Source: UBA877 sp035506155 (GTDB lineage Bacteria > Chloroflexota > Anaerolineae > Anaerolineales > Villigracilaceae). From it: DNA of 35,781 nt. The stretch is taken from positions 1 to 35,781 of the forward strand of contig DATJPX010000157.1 in the NCBI GenBank assembly GCA_035506155.1, read 5' to 3'. Below are positions 1 through 8,400 of this stretch, in pieces. Both the position numbers and the translations under genes were made by a program. The notes below the pieces were generated by a model. It was not told the DNA's origin and made no database searches. It worked only from the letters and a program-made list of their open reading frames with translations. Each line of letters starts with the position of its first letter. The stretch's first letter is position 1.

Positions 1-804
1 GGCCGGCCGGGGCTGGCGTTCTTGTAGCTGGGCTTGCAGTCCGTCCGCGTATTTGAGCAGGATAGCGTCCACGTCCATGTCCATGAAATGGGCATAGTTA
101 TTCAGCATCCCGCGCGTCTGGACCGAAGACGGCAGCCGCTCGAACTGACCCTCTTCCAGCGCCTGCAGGTAGTGCTTGCGAACGTGGGTGTGCCGCTCGA
201 TTTCATCCAGCGTCAGGCTGAGGGATTCACGCCGGTCGCGCAAGATTTCCCCGATGGAGGTGAAGATTTCCTGCGAACCGACCTGCCGATCGGGCTCGGA
301 GGGTTCCTCCGGAATGGCCGCCTCGACCGGCTCAGGAACAAGACCGGCCTCGTCAAGCTCGTCGAACTCGGCGGGCTTGAACCGGGTGCGCAGCCTGTCC
401 AGCACGCCTGCCAGCCAATTCCTTGCCCTCTCTCGGAGGGGGATTTTTCCCTCCTCGGCCGTCTCGGGGAGGATTTCCTCTTCCACCTGAGCCGGTTCGG
501 GTTCCGGGGCCTTCATCTCCACGACCGGCGCCTGGATCTCCGGCGGGACGGGGATTTCTTCGCCTGGTTGACCGGCCGAGGCCTTCTGATTGGCGATCAA
601 TTCATCCACCGAAAGGCCAAGGAATTCGGCGTAGATGCGCAGGAAGGCCCGCGCCTGCACGGGGGAAGGCAGGCTCTCGAAATCGTCGGCTTCTAGAGCC
701 TCGATGTGGCGCGCCCGCAGGAGCGTCGCCTGGGTGACTTTCTCGATGGACAGGTTACGCGCTTCGCGGGCTTTTTTGAGTTGCCGACCGATGGTATCTG
801 CCAT
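1..804 (-). CDS. RodZ-like double helix-turn-helix protein (partial, C-terminus beyond window)
   Basis: The frame opens at ATG 802-804 and stays open to the window edge, giving 268 residues without a stop. Two copies of the same RodZ/HTH_25-type domain are visible. Copy 1 covers about residues 5-70 and copy 2 about 184-255. Both have the pattern IG..L...RE...L....I...T..R..+++ALE...FE.LPS.VQ.R..L..YA. A Pro/Glu-rich acidic linker (about 78-178) separates them. In the RodZ family a cytoplasmic HTH contacts MreB and a transmembrane helix follows; no membrane segment is seen in the visible part. The gene lies 68 nt downstream of rplI on the same strand and is probably co-transcribed with it. A role in cell shape or as a membrane-anchored regulator is inference. 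The duplication of the HTH is seen directly. Confidence 0.8.
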   Translation of the reverse strand, partial: MADTIGRQLKKAREARNLSIEKVTQATLLRARHIEALEADDFESLPSPVQARAFLRIYAEFLGLSVDELIANQKASAGQPGEEIPVPPEIQAPVVEMKAPEPEPAQVEEEILPETAEEGKIPLRERARNWLAGVLDRLRTRFKPAEFDELDEAGLVPEPVEAAIPEEPSEPDRQVGSQEIFTSIGEILRDRRESLSLTLDEIERHTHVRKHYLQALEEGQFERLPSSVQTRGMLNNYAHFMDMDVDAILLKYADGLQAQLQERQPRPA

Positions 805-872
805 GACGATAAAGAAAAATCACCGGTTTTCCCCTTGGGTTGGACCGGTGATGTTTCAATCCACTATTTCGT

Positions 873-1436
873 TCAGCTCTCGGCGGGAGCGGGGTCTTCG
901 CCGGTTTCGGCGGCAGGTTCAGGGGCAGCCTCGACCGCTTTCGGTTCCGCCTTCTCAGCTGGCTCCTCGATCGGCAGGCTGGGTTCGGCTTCGCCTTCGC
1001 GGTAGACCGTGATCTTCAATTCCGGGATCAGGTCCATGGTCAGGCGGATGCGGACGACGTGCTCGCCCAGGGTGCGCAGCGGCTGCATGTCGAGCTGCTG
1101 GCGCTTGATGCCGTAGCCGGATTTTGCCTGGATGGCATCTGCGACGTCCTGGGAGGTGATGGAGCCGTACAGTTTGCCGGTTTCACCAGCGCGGGCGCCG
1201 AAGGACAGTTGGACCTTCTTCAGCGCTTCGGCGACGACGCTCATCTCTTCGTTGAGGATGGTGCGACGCTCGGCGGCCTTCGTGCGGATTCGCTCGGCGG
1301 TCTTCATGGCCCCCGGAGTGGCCAGGACGGCCATGGCCTGCGGGAGGAGGAAGTTGCGCCCGTAACCATCTGCGACCTTCTTCACGTCGCCGGCCCGGCC
1401 GAGTTTGTAAACGTCCTTGATCAAGAGTACTTTCAT
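873..1436 (-). CDS. rplI: 50S ribosomal protein L9
   Basis: The 187-residue product begins MKVLLIKDVYKLGRAGDV and continues with the L9 signature KVADGYGRNFLLPQ (about residues 20-33). L9 binds 23S rRNA near the L1 stalk and helps maintain reading frame. The N-terminal RNA-binding domain and connecting helix cover roughly residues 1-75, and the C-terminal domain (GKLYGSITSQDVADAI onward) roughly 85-147. After that comes an extra tail of about 40 residues made almost only of Ala, Glu and Pro, so the protein is clearly longer than the usual 148 or so residues. The tail is acidic and probably disordered. The gene is not next to rpsF or rpsR here; its downstream neighbour is the double-HTH RodZ-like gene. 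Confidence 0.97.
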   Translation of the reverse strand: MKVLLIKDVYKLGRAGDVKKVADGYGRNFLLPQAMAVLATPGAMKTAERIRTKAAERRTILNEEMSVVAEALKKVQLSFGARAGETGKLYGSITSQDVADAIQAKSGYGIKRQQLDMQPLRTLGEHVVRIRLTMDLIPELKITVYREGEAEPSLPIEEPAEKAEPKAVEAAPEPAAETGEDPAPAES

Positions 1437-1739
1437 TGCTTTTCAAGCCCTTTCTTTCCAAGATTAGGAGCGAAGGGTACAACGCTCCGGGGGCTGATTT
1501 TACTATACCCCGGCCTGGATGGGAAGGCTTGGCCTCGGGGTATTCAGGGCGTTCATTAGCGAGGCGCATTTCATGTTTCCGCGTGTTCGGGCTTCGAGAC
1601 CACCTTTTTCTTGGGACTTGTCTCAGGGGACCGGTTCGATGGAATTCTTAAGAGGTTCCTGGTACTTTGGGTGGAGGCGATTTTTTTAAGATTGGTGTAT
1701 AATCAGAATTACAAATTCCATGTCCTCTTCAAATAACTC
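1437..1739. other. Intergenic region between divergent rplI and response-regulator genes
   Basis: About 300 bases without a convincing gene. A short open frame (1436-1651, plus) runs through it but has no recognisable product. The right end carries the probable promoter of the regulator gene at 1740. The left end must hold the rplI leader; a TATAGT on the minus strand (1502-1507) is a weak -10 candidate there without a convincing -35. Confidence 0.6.
1698..1703 (+). promoter_or_regulatory. Probable -10 box for the atypical response regulator
   Basis: A perfect TATAAT lies 36 nt upstream of the ATG at 1740. No good -35 hexamer is seen at 16-18 nt spacing, so an activator or another sigma factor may be involved. 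No clear Shine-Dalgarno sequence precedes the start. Confidence 0.5.
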
Positions 1740-2399
1740 ATGAATGATGCCACTTTATTGGTCATAGAAGGTAAACACGCAGACCATCCTGCCTTCGTAC
1801 CTGCCCTGCGTCTCAAAGGATTCGTTGTCGAATCGGTCTCGAACGGTAGTGAGGCCTCTGCTCGGATTGCCGACGGTTTCCATCCGGACGTCGTCGTGGT
1901 CAATGCGGCCTCCCTGCGAACGAGCGGCAAGCGAATCTGCCAGTCCCTAAGGGACAAGGCTGCAACCCTCCCGATCCTGCTGGTCCTCGATCCTGACCAG
2001 GAGATCGAGAAGGTCGATGCCGACGTCATCCTCTCGCTGCCTTTCACGGCTCAGAAGCTGGTCAACCGCATCCGTCACTTGCTGCCCGGCGACGGGAAGA
2101 ACAGCATCCACGCCGGCCCGGTCCGCCTGGATGTCGAAAAGCGCACCGTCCGCTGCCTGGGAAAGCAGACCCGCCTGACGCCCCGCCTGGTCCGCTTACT
2201 GAAGATACTGATCGACCATCAGGGCGAAGTCCTCGAGCGCAAGAAGCTTTTCTCCAAAGTCTGGGAGACGGATTATACCGACGACACACGGACCCTGGAT
2301 GTGCACATTTCCTGGCTGCGCCAGGCCATCGAAGCGGATCCGAAGAAGCCGAAGATATTGAAAACGGTCAGGGGAGTGGGGTACCGGCTAGACGTGTAG
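1740..2399 (+). CDS. OmpR/PhoB-type winged-helix regulator with degenerate receiver domain
   Basis: 219 residues. The N-terminal receiver-like domain covers about residues 4-115 and the C-terminal trans_reg_C winged helix about 125-218. The latter has the family hallmarks LTPRLVRLLKILIDHQGEV, R..L...VW, R.LDVHISWLR and the terminal TVRGVGYRL. In the receiver, the position that normally holds the phosphoaccepting Asp (PD.V..D) is Asn55 (HPDVVVVN). The acidic pocket is reduced to Glu10, and the conserved Lys before Pro-Phe is Leu100 (SLPF). The protein should therefore bind DNA but is unlikely to be phosphorylated in the standard way. No histidine kinase gene is adjacent. The 3' end overlaps the convergent methyltransferase gene by 12 nt. 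The regulatory target is unknown. Confidence 0.88.
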   Translation: MNDATLLVIEGKHADHPAFVPALRLKGFVVESVSNGSEASARIADGFHPDVVVVNAASLRTSGKRICQSLRDKAATLPILLVLDPDQEIEKVDADVILSLPFTAQKLVNRIRHLLPGDGKNSIHAGPVRLDVEKRTVRCLGKQTRLTPRLVRLLKILIDHQGEVLERKKLFSKVWETDYTDDTRTLDVHISWLRQAIEADPKKPKILKTVRGVGYRLDV

Positions 2400-3608
2400 C
2401 TGGAATTGTTCGCCATCAATCGTGATCGCCCGTACGCAGACGTTCGACAGCGCGGCGGGCGATTTTATTTCCAGGGGAATCTCCCCGGAACGGACTGGGC
2501 GGCGGGCCTGGGCTGCGCTGCGGAAGGTTTTCCCATCCCAGGCGGGATCCAGCTCCCAATAGTCCAGGGCTGGCGCGTTCAGCAGCCGGACGATCCCGGC
2601 GCGGGCCTCGGCCTTGAACGGGCCCCGGGCAGCCGGGACGGAGATGCTCGGCTCGCGCAGCAGGCTGAAGGGCTGTTCCTGGCCTGCCAGCCTGCTTAGG
2701 CTGGTGAAGCAGGCTCGCCAGGCTGTATCCCCAGCCAGGAAACGCCGCCCGTGCCGGGCGGCCACAAGCGGAAAAGTCCCGGAACCGCAGAAGAAATCCG
2801 CAACCAGGTCGCCAGGGTTGGACGAGGCCAGGACGATCCGTTCGAGCAGGGCCTCGGGTTTTTGGGTCGGGTAACCGGTGCGTTCGCTGTGCAGGCGGGC
2901 CACGACCGGGTAATACCACCAGTCCTCGGGCACCTTGCCCCGATCAAGGTCCGGCACCTTGCCAAACCCGGCGCGGGGTGAGGAGCCGAAGGTCTTCACC
3001 GTATTTGGATTGTAAGGCTCGCGGACGGCATCGGCGTTGAAGGTGTATTTATTGCCCTTGGTATATGCCAGGATCGTATCGTGTTTGCGGTTGAAGGCCC
3101 GCCGGATCGGCGAGGGACCGTGATAGGTCCAGATGATCTCGTTGAGCAGGCGCTCGTGGCCGAGAAGTTCATCGAGCAGGAGCCGGGCGCAGGCATCCGC
3201 GTGCCAGTCCAGGTGCAGGTACAGGGTGCCGTGCGGGGCGAGCAGTCGCACCATCATCGCCAGGCGCGGGTAGAGGAAGTCGAGATATTCATCCAGGGTG
3301 CCCCAGCGGTCGCCGTAGCCTTCGGCCAGCTGCCAGTCTTGCGGGCGGCGCGAATCCTCGCCGCGCCCGATCCGGGCCGGAAAGCGTTTATTGGTGAAGA
3401 AAGGGGGATCGGCGTAGATGAGATCGATCCGGCCTTCGTACTCTGGCAGCAAGGCTGCCATCACCTTGAGGTTGTCCCCCAGGTAGAGCCGATTCTCGGG
3501 CAGGCTGTCCGGATATCCGTGCCCGCACGGGTAGACCAGCGAGTCGAGGAACAGCTCGGCCGGCTCCGGGTCTGCCAGGGATTTCGTAGGCCAGGCGAGG
3601 GTGGGCAT
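2388..3608 (-). CDS. Site-specific DNA methyltransferase, beta class (orphan)
   Basis: 406 residues. The amino-methyltransferase catalytic motif IV, IDLIYADPPF, is at about 61-70. The SAM-binding motif I, ADFFCGSGTFP, is at about 270-280, after motif IV, which defines the beta permutation of the N6-adenine/N4-cytosine class. YPTQKPEALLERI (about 246-258) is also typical of the family. The enzyme should methylate exocyclic amines at a short DNA site; the site cannot be read from the sequence. No restriction endonuclease or specificity gene is nearby, so it looks like an orphan methylase. Its ATG follows the stop of the upstream L,D-transpeptidase gene after one base (TGA-T-ATG), which implies translational coupling. 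Confidence 0.9.
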   Translation of the reverse strand: MPTLAWPTKSLADPEPAELFLDSLVYPCGHGYPDSLPENRLYLGDNLKVMAALLPEYEGRIDLIYADPPFFTNKRFPARIGRGEDSRRPQDWQLAEGYGDRWGTLDEYLDFLYPRLAMMVRLLAPHGTLYLHLDWHADACARLLLDELLGHERLLNEIIWTYHGPSPIRRAFNRKHDTILAYTKGNKYTFNADAVREPYNPNTVKTFGSSPRAGFGKVPDLDRGKVPEDWWYYPVVARLHSERTGYPTQKPEALLERIVLASSNPGDLVADFFCGSGTFPLVAARHGRRFLAGDTAWRACFTSLSRLAGQEQPFSLLREPSISVPAARGPFKAEARAGIVRLLNAPALDYWELDPAWDGKTFRSAAQARRPVRSGEIPLEIKSPAALSNVCVRAITIDGEQFQLHV

Positions 3609-3609
3609 A

Positions 3610-4635
3610 TCAGAAGTGGACGTTCATGAACGTCCCGAAGCCCTTCCTGTCGAGGGTCACCTTGTCGATCTCGTCGAACCCGGCGGTCGGTTGACTCCAG
3701 CGGAACATCCATTTGGCGTCTTCGTTGCGCATGTTGATGCAGCCGTGGCTCATCGGGAGACCGAAATTGTCGTGCCAGTAAGTGCCGTGCAGGGCGTGGC
3801 CTTCGGCCGTGAAGAAGCTGCACCAAGGCACCCCGACAAGCGGAAGGGCAACATCGGATGCCAGGCTGTGAGCGCTCATGTCGCGGGACGGCAGCTTGAC
3901 CATGATGTTGTGCTGCCCAACCGGGGTGGGGAAGAGGTTGATCAGGCCGGAGGAGATGTCGGCGGTGTAGACCTGCTGGTCGAACTCGTAGGCGTAGAGG
4001 GTCTGGGTTTTCAGGTTGACGTCGATACGCTTGTTCCCCAGGGGCACGTCGGGGGAGATCGGGGTCAGCTCCTCGGGCGGGATCGGGCGCATCTGGACGG
4101 CCGGCACGAAATACTGGATGTTCTTGTCGGCTTCCTCCTCGATGGCGTACCAGGCCTTGCCGTCCGGGCCGGTGGTCACGTCGGTGATCCACTGGGTGGC
4201 GCTGTAATACAGGCGGTAGTACTGGTACCAGCCGTTCCACTTATCGTAGCGGTAGGTATCCGTGAAGGGGACGGTCAGCTCGGCGAGCAGCTTGGTGGCA
4301 GGAACGGCGGACAGCGGGGTGTTGTAAACGATGCGCACTTTCTGGAGGCGCGCCCGGCTCATGTAGCCTCCATAGACCCGGTACCAGATCGGATTCCAGA
4401 CCGGCGTCTCGGCCTTGACCGTTTCGTAGACGTGGATCAGGCTATCGACTGGCCAGGTGGCGACGATCGTACTCTTATCCGATGGGGTCGCATAAACACT
4501 GACTGGGATATTCGCCACCCGGACCAGGTCGATGTCTTCGAACCCGGTCGTCTCAGGCAGGAAGGATGTGAAGGCCAGGCTGGCGAGCGCCAGTCCGCCC
4601 AATTTTAGGAAATCACGTCGTGAGAGCGTCTTCAT
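3610..4635 (-). CDS. L,D-transpeptidase (YkuD/ErfK family) with Tat-like signal
   Basis: 341 residues. The N-terminus has a twin-arginine motif, SRRDFLKLGG (5-14), and a hydrophobic stretch up to about residue 26, so export by the Tat pathway is likely. An SH3-like or linker region covers about 38-195. The YkuD catalytic domain covers about 203-340, with His283-Gly and the active-site motif SHGCINM (296-302), giving Cys299 as the nucleophile. The enzyme forms 3-3 cross-links in peptidoglycan or attaches proteins to it, outside the membrane. The gene is the first of a two-gene unit with the DNA methyltransferase. The functional link between them, if any, is unknown. Confidence 0.92.
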   Translation of the reverse strand: MKTLSRRDFLKLGGLALASLAFTSFLPETTGFEDIDLVRVANIPVSVYATPSDKSTIVATWPVDSLIHVYETVKAETPVWNPIWYRVYGGYMSRARLQKVRIVYNTPLSAVPATKLLAELTVPFTDTYRYDKWNGWYQYYRLYYSATQWITDVTTGPDGKAWYAIEEEADKNIQYFVPAVQMRPIPPEELTPISPDVPLGNKRIDVNLKTQTLYAYEFDQQVYTADISSGLINLFPTPVGQHNIMVKLPSRDMSAHSLASDVALPLVGVPWCSFFTAEGHALHGTYWHDNFGLPMSHGCINMRNEDAKWMFRWSQPTAGFDEIDKVTLDRKGFGTFMNVHF

Positions 4636-4660
4636 TTGCTGCTGATTTTACCTGAAAATA

Positions 4661-4692
4661 TGACCTCCGAGGTCTGAAAACCTCGGAGGTCA
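4661..4692 (-). terminator. Intrinsic terminator after the SWIM gene
   Basis: A 13-bp perfect inverted repeat (TGACCTCCGAGGT and its complement) encloses a 6-nt loop. On the minus strand it is followed by a T-rich run (TATTTTC). It lies between the stop of the SWIM gene and the start of the L,D-transpeptidase gene. Confidence 0.75.
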
Positions 4693-4713
4693 CGGGTGGG
4701 CAGGAGGGGAATG

Positions 4714-4956
4714 TCAGGCCTTGGCCGGGACGGCGATCATGCCTTTCAGGAGTTCTTCGAGGGCCATGGTGTGGGTGCAGATGCCGCGGCCGGCGAAGAA
4801 ATCGCAGTCGCATTGCCATTTGCCGTCTGCGAAGACGGCCTTGTGGGAATTGTTCTCTCCGTCGATGGTGACCGCAAAAGATTCGAAGTGGAAGCGTTCG
4901 CGTTCCTGAGCGTACCGTTTGGCTTTTTGGATCTTGCCGATCATTCCAGAGTCCAT
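4714..4956 (-). CDS. Small SWIM zinc-finger protein
   Basis: 80 residues from the chosen ATG at 4954-4956. A strong Shine-Dalgarno sequence, AAGGAGAT, lies about 6 nt before it. An in-frame ATG at 4987-4989 has no such site and would lie inside a hairpin. The C-terminal half holds a complete SWIM signature, CDCDFFAGRGICTH (49-62), that is C-x-C-x8-C-x-H with ligands Cys49, Cys51, Cys60 and His62. SWIM domains bind zinc and mediate contacts with DNA or proteins. Most occur within SWI2/SNF2 ATPases or transposases, but here the domain is almost the entire protein. The gene is monocistronic, with its own promoter and terminator. The specific function is unknown. Confidence 0.85.
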   Translation of the reverse strand: MDSGMIGKIQKAKRYAQERERFHFESFAVTIDGENNSHKAVFADGKWQCDCDFFAGRGICTHTMALEELLKGMIAVPAKA

Positions 4957-4980
4957 TTGTATCTCCTTAGAGAAGATAAT

Positions 4981-5010
4981 GAAAGGCACGCGAAGAAAAG
5001 CGTGCCTTTC
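4981..5010 (-). promoter_or_regulatory. Perfect hairpin in the 5' leader of the SWIM gene
   Basis: An 11-bp perfect inverted repeat (GAAAGGCACGC and its complement) with an 8-nt loop. It lies between the promoter at 5067-5095 and the start codon at 4956, and 10-20 nt upstream of the Shine-Dalgarno sequence. It could be a leader element (attenuator, mRNA stabiliser or protein-binding site). Alternatively it is a terminator for the MFS gene further upstream, placed after the SWIM promoter. No strong U-tract follows it. Confidence 0.55.
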
Positions 5011-5066
5011 AAGAAACCAACGGGAGGGTGTAATCGATCACGCGCATAGGCGAATTACCTGAACCC

Positions 5067-5095
5067 AGTATATTGCGAATTATCCCTAAAGTCAA
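5067..5095 (-). promoter_or_regulatory. Sigma70-type promoter of the SWIM gene
   Basis: On the minus strand there is a -35 TTGACT (5090-5095), a 17-nt spacer and a -10 TATACT (5067-5072). This is near-consensus and the best promoter in the window. Transcription should begin near 5060, giving a leader of about 100 nt before the ATG at 4956. Confidence 0.8.
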
Positions 5096-5106
5096 CAGAT
5101 TGACAA

Positions 5107-5120
5107 TTTTGATATCAAAA
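5107..5120. promoter_or_regulatory. AT-rich palindrome upstream of the SWIM promoter
   Basis: A perfect 14-bp palindrome, TTTTGATATCAAAA, ends 11 bp upstream of the -35 box. Its position fits an activator site or an UP-like element. Its binding protein is unknown. Confidence 0.45.
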
Positions 5121-5204
5121 CTGTATACGAAGCGTCAGGAAAGAGTAGGGCGCTTGGCCTTCGATTGAGGGAATCCGGGGCCGTTCGTATATGCAAGTTC
5201 CGGG

Positions 5205-6455
5205 TCAGGCAGCCGGCGCCCCGGCCGGGTGGGATTCCTCGCTGTTGTACGTGCGGATCTGCGGCCATTTCATTGCAATGAAGGTCACGCCCAGGATGCA
5301 GCCGATCCCGCCGCTAATGATCGCGAACGGGACCCCGAAAAGCTGCGCCACCACCCCGGCTTCCACCTCGCCGAACTGCGGGCCGCCCTGGAAGAAGATC
5401 TGGTTGACGGCGGTCATCCGCCCGCGCATGTGGTCGGGCGTCTGGAGCTGGCGAATGGTGTTGCGGATGATCGTGCTGACGGCATCCGCCGCGCCCATCA
5501 GGATGAGAGCCAGCATCGCCAGGACGAACAGGTGGGTCACCCCGAAGACGACCGTGGCGGCGCCGAAGGCCACCACCGCCCACAGGAACGTGGGTCCCTG
5601 GCGGCGCAGGTTATGGACCTGGGAGATGACCAGGGCGGCTAGCACCGAACCGACCGGTTGGGCAGCCGAGAGGAATCCGTAGCCCACTTCACCGACCTTG
5701 AGGATATCCCGCGCCACGATCGGCATCATCGTATTGGCGGAGGCGAAGAACGTGGCGACGAAGTCCAGCAGCATCGTGGAGAGGATCATCGGCCGGGCAA
5801 AGATGAACTTGAGCCCGTCCCTGGCCGCAGCGACGGTCACGCCGGTGGATGCATGCGTCTCCTGTTCCACGTGGCCGATCAGAGCCAGGGCGACCAGGAC
5901 CGAGATGAACGAAATGGCATTGAAGAGGTAGGTGTAAGCCTGGCCGAGCGAGGCGATGACCACGCCCGCCAGCATGGGCCCGATGACCGAGCCGGTATTG
6001 GCGGCGATGGACTGCATGCTGAAGGCGTTGGCCAGGTCTTTTTTCGGCACCAGGTTCGGCAGCATGGCCTGGCGGGCCGGCAGGTCGAAGGCGATCGTGG
6101 CGGCCTGCAGGGCGGTCAAGGCGTAGATGTACCAGAGGTTGATCTTCCCGGTGAACGTCAGGATGGCCAGGGCCAGGGCGATCAGCGCCAGCAGGGTTTG
6201 GGTGATGAATATGATCGTCCGGCGGTCGAAGGTGTCGGCCACCGAACCGCTGATGACCGAAAAGAAGACGATTGGCAGGATGCGCGCCAGGCCGATCCCA
6301 CCCAGGGCAAGCGGATCAGGGTTGCCTGTCAGGGTGCGGATGTGCCAGAAGAGTGCCGTGATCTGCATCTGTGAGCCGGCCAGCGAGATGAGCAGGCCGA
6401 GCCAGAGGTAGAAATAACGGCGGTGTTTGAGGGCAGGGGGAATATGGATGCGCAT
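5205..6455 (-). CDS. MFS transporter (MFS_3 / EntS-like efflux family)
   Basis: 416 residues, strongly hydrophobic throughout, with about ten to twelve transmembrane segments. It starts MRIHIPPALKHRRYFYLWLG, and the loop after the second or third helix contains GSVADTFDRRT (about 70-80), matching the G-x-x-x-D-x-x-x-R-R motif A of the major facilitator superfamily. The mid-protein stretch NLVPKKDLANAFSMQSIA resembles enterobactin exporter-like and macrolide-efflux-like MFS proteins. It probably exports a small molecule across the inner membrane using the proton gradient; the substrate cannot be deduced. It sits alone between the SWIM gene and the NAD synthetase genes. A TACAAT at 6496-6501 (minus) is a possible -10 about 40 nt before the start. 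Confidence 0.88.
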   Translation of the reverse strand: MRIHIPPALKHRRYFYLWLGLLISLAGSQMQITALFWHIRTLTGNPDPLALGGIGLARILPIVFFSVISGSVADTFDRRTIIFITQTLLALIALALAILTFTGKINLWYIYALTALQAATIAFDLPARQAMLPNLVPKKDLANAFSMQSIAANTGSVIGPMLAGVVIASLGQAYTYLFNAISFISVLVALALIGHVEQETHASTGVTVAAARDGLKFIFARPMILSTMLLDFVATFFASANTMMPIVARDILKVGEVGYGFLSAAQPVGSVLAALVISQVHNLRRQGPTFLWAVVAFGAATVVFGVTHLFVLAMLALILMGAADAVSTIIRNTIRQLQTPDHMRGRMTAVNQIFFQGGPQFGEVEAGVVAQLFGVPFAIISGGIGCILGVTFIAMKWPQIRTYNSEESHPAGAPAA

Positions 6456-6541
6456 GGGATGGAACCGGTAAACAGGACGGAATTAATAGGGTCGGATTGT
6501 ATTCTGGAAAGTTAAGGAAGGGATGAGCGAAGGATGGGACT

Positions 6542-7366
6542 CTACGTTCCCCAGTCCCGCAGGTACAGGAAATCGTAGCCGACCGTGCGGTTGGTCAGCT
6601 TGGCGATCGGCGGGAGGATGCGCTTGAACTGGTAGCGCCGTACCCGCTCGAGCACCTGGCGGACGAACTTCTCCTTGAACCCGGCCTCGATGCAATCCTC
6701 CGGGCTGAAGCGCTGGTCGACCAGCAGGTAGAGTAGCCTGTCCACATCCTCATAGGTGAAGCCGAGCTCGCCCTCGTCCGTCTGCCCGGACCACAGGTCG
6801 GCGGAGGGGGGCTTGGCGACGATCGCTTCGGGGATCTCCAGCGCCCGGGCCAGCTGGCGCACCTGAGTCTTGTACAGGTCGCCGATCGGGTTCAGGGCGC
6901 AGGCCGAATCGCCGTACAGGGTCGTGTAGCCGAGCAGGATCTCGGTCTTGTTGCCGGTGCCGACCACCAATCCGTGGAAGGCCTCGGACTGGTCATACCC
7001 CACGATCATGCGGGTGCGGGCCATGATGTTCCCCTTGCGCACCTGGGACATCCCGGGCTCGCGGGCAATGAGCGGGTCGACCATGTCGCTAATCGGGACG
7101 GTCAGGCTGGGCGCGCCGAACTGGTCGATCAAAAGCTGGGCGTGTTCGAGCGAGTCGCTCGAAGAGGTCTTGTATGGCAGGCGGATCGCCAATACGTTCT
7201 TCGCCCCGAGAGCTTCGACGGCCAGGGCGAAGGAGACGGCCGAGTCGATCCCGCCCGACAGGTTGACGACCGCCTTGGAGTAGCCGACGCGGCCGATCTC
7301 GCTCTTGATGAAGCCGGCCAGGATCTTGCGGACCAGGCCGGTATCGATGGAAAGGTTAATGTCCAT
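6542..7366 (-). CDS. nadE: NAD+ synthase, synthetase subunit
   Basis: 274 residues, the usual size of a single-domain NadE. The N-type ATP-pyrophosphatase loop NLSGGIDSAVS is at 35-45. ETEILLGYTTLYGD-like and GDLYKTQVRQLA stretches follow, along with the KPPSADLW.GQTDE motif that binds deamido-NAD and ATP. The enzyme adenylates nicotinic acid adenine dinucleotide and amidates it to NAD+, the last step of NAD synthesis in the cytoplasm. Its start overlaps the end of the upstream glutaminase-like gene by 11 nt, so the two are translationally coupled. Together they replace the fused glutamine-dependent NadE found in many bacteria. Confidence 0.93.
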   Translation of the reverse strand: MDINLSIDTGLVRKILAGFIKSEIGRVGYSKAVVNLSGGIDSAVSFALAVEALGAKNVLAIRLPYKTSSSDSLEHAQLLIDQFGAPSLTVPISDMVDPLIAREPGMSQVRKGNIMARTRMIVGYDQSEAFHGLVVGTGNKTEILLGYTTLYGDSACALNPIGDLYKTQVRQLARALEIPEAIVAKPPSADLWSGQTDEGELGFTYEDVDRLLYLLVDQRFSPEDCIEAGFKEKFVRQVLERVRRYQFKRILPPIAKLTNRTVGYDFLYLRDWGT

Positions 7367-8207
7367 GCAGAATCCTTCCCAGCTCGCGTTCCACCAGCTC
7401 GGGACGTTCGTCGCGCAGGAGCGGCAGGCGGGCGCGCGTCCGGTGGAGCTGGTTCAGGTCGATCTCGGTGTTGACGACGGTTTCCTCGAAATAAGGTCCC
7501 TGGGCCATCAGCTTGCCGTTCGGGTCGAAGAGGGTCGAGCCGCCCCAGAAGTTCAAGCCGTCCTCGAAACCGGTCCGGTTGGCGTGGGCCACGAAGGTGG
7601 TGAACAAGCTGGCGTAAGCCCGGTTGATGTGCTCCACCCAGGAGGACGATTCGAGCTTAGGCTCGCCGTTCAGGCCGCGGCCCGGGGAGGCCGAGGAGAA
7701 GAGCAGCAGGTCGGCGCCGTCCTGCCAGAGCAGGTAGGGCGGGGAGGCGTGCCAGAAGTCCTCGCAGATCAGCATCCCGAAGCGCCCGAATCGGGTGTCG
7801 AAGGCCCGCACGGCGTTCCCGGGAGCGAAGAAGCGGCCCTCGTCGAACAGGCCGTAAGTCGGCAGGTAGACTTTGTGGTGCACGTGGACGACTTCCCCCT
7901 GTGAGAGATAAGCGGAGGCGATGTAGAAGCGCCGGCGGGAATCTTCGTCGACGAAACCGACCACCATGTCGATGTCCCGGCTGGCGTCCAGCAGGTGCCC
8001 GAAAATGGGATCGTCGTGGGCGGGCCGGCAGGAGACCGACGGCACCAAGTCCTGGAGGGCGTAGCCGGTCATGGAGAGCTCCGGGAACACCACCAGGTCG
8101 TTGCCATCGTTCCAGGCCTGTTTGGCGAGCGTCAGGTGTTTCTCCAGGTTGGCTTGGGGGTCGCCGAGCTTGGTTTGGATCTGGGCGAGAGCGAGATTGA
8201 GTTTCAT
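7356..8207 (-). CDS. Carbon-nitrogen hydrolase, probable glutaminase subunit of NAD synthetase
   Basis: 283 residues spanning a complete nitrilase-superfamily domain. The catalytic triad is visible: Glu43 in FPELSMTGY, Lys112 in HHKVYLPTYGLFDE and Cys148 in MLICEDFWH. The CEDFW context around the cysteine and the DEGRFF stretch are those of the N-terminal glutaminase domain of glutamine-dependent NAD synthetases, not of general amidases. It would hydrolyse glutamine and pass ammonia to the NadE encoded by the overlapping downstream gene. A separate-subunit arrangement is inferred from the 11-nt overlap and the family match. A TAAGAT on the minus strand at 8223-8228 may be the -10 box, giving a very short leader. 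Confidence 0.85.
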   Translation of the reverse strand: MKLNLALAQIQTKLGDPQANLEKHLTLAKQAWNDGNDLVVFPELSMTGYALQDLVPSVSCRPAHDDPIFGHLLDASRDIDMVVGFVDEDSRRRFYIASAYLSQGEVVHVHHKVYLPTYGLFDEGRFFAPGNAVRAFDTRFGRFGMLICEDFWHASPPYLLWQDGADLLLFSSASPGRGLNGEPKLESSSWVEHINRAYASLFTTFVAHANRTGFEDGLNFWGGSTLFDPNGKLMAQGPYFEETVVNTEIDLNQLHRTRARLPLLRDERPELVERELGRILHGH

Positions 8208-8400
8208 AACTGGTCCGGACCTATCTTACCATAAACCCCCAGGCATGGACCTGCCCTTGCACCGGCCGGAAAAGGCGCGGATGGCAATCAAGGAAAAATC
8301 GCGACGCTTATTGGAAGCGCCGCCAGTAAGCAGCCCCGCATTCAGGAAGTCCGTCCCGGTCTCGAAGGCAAAGGGTTCCGACCGCGGCTTGGGAGGCGCT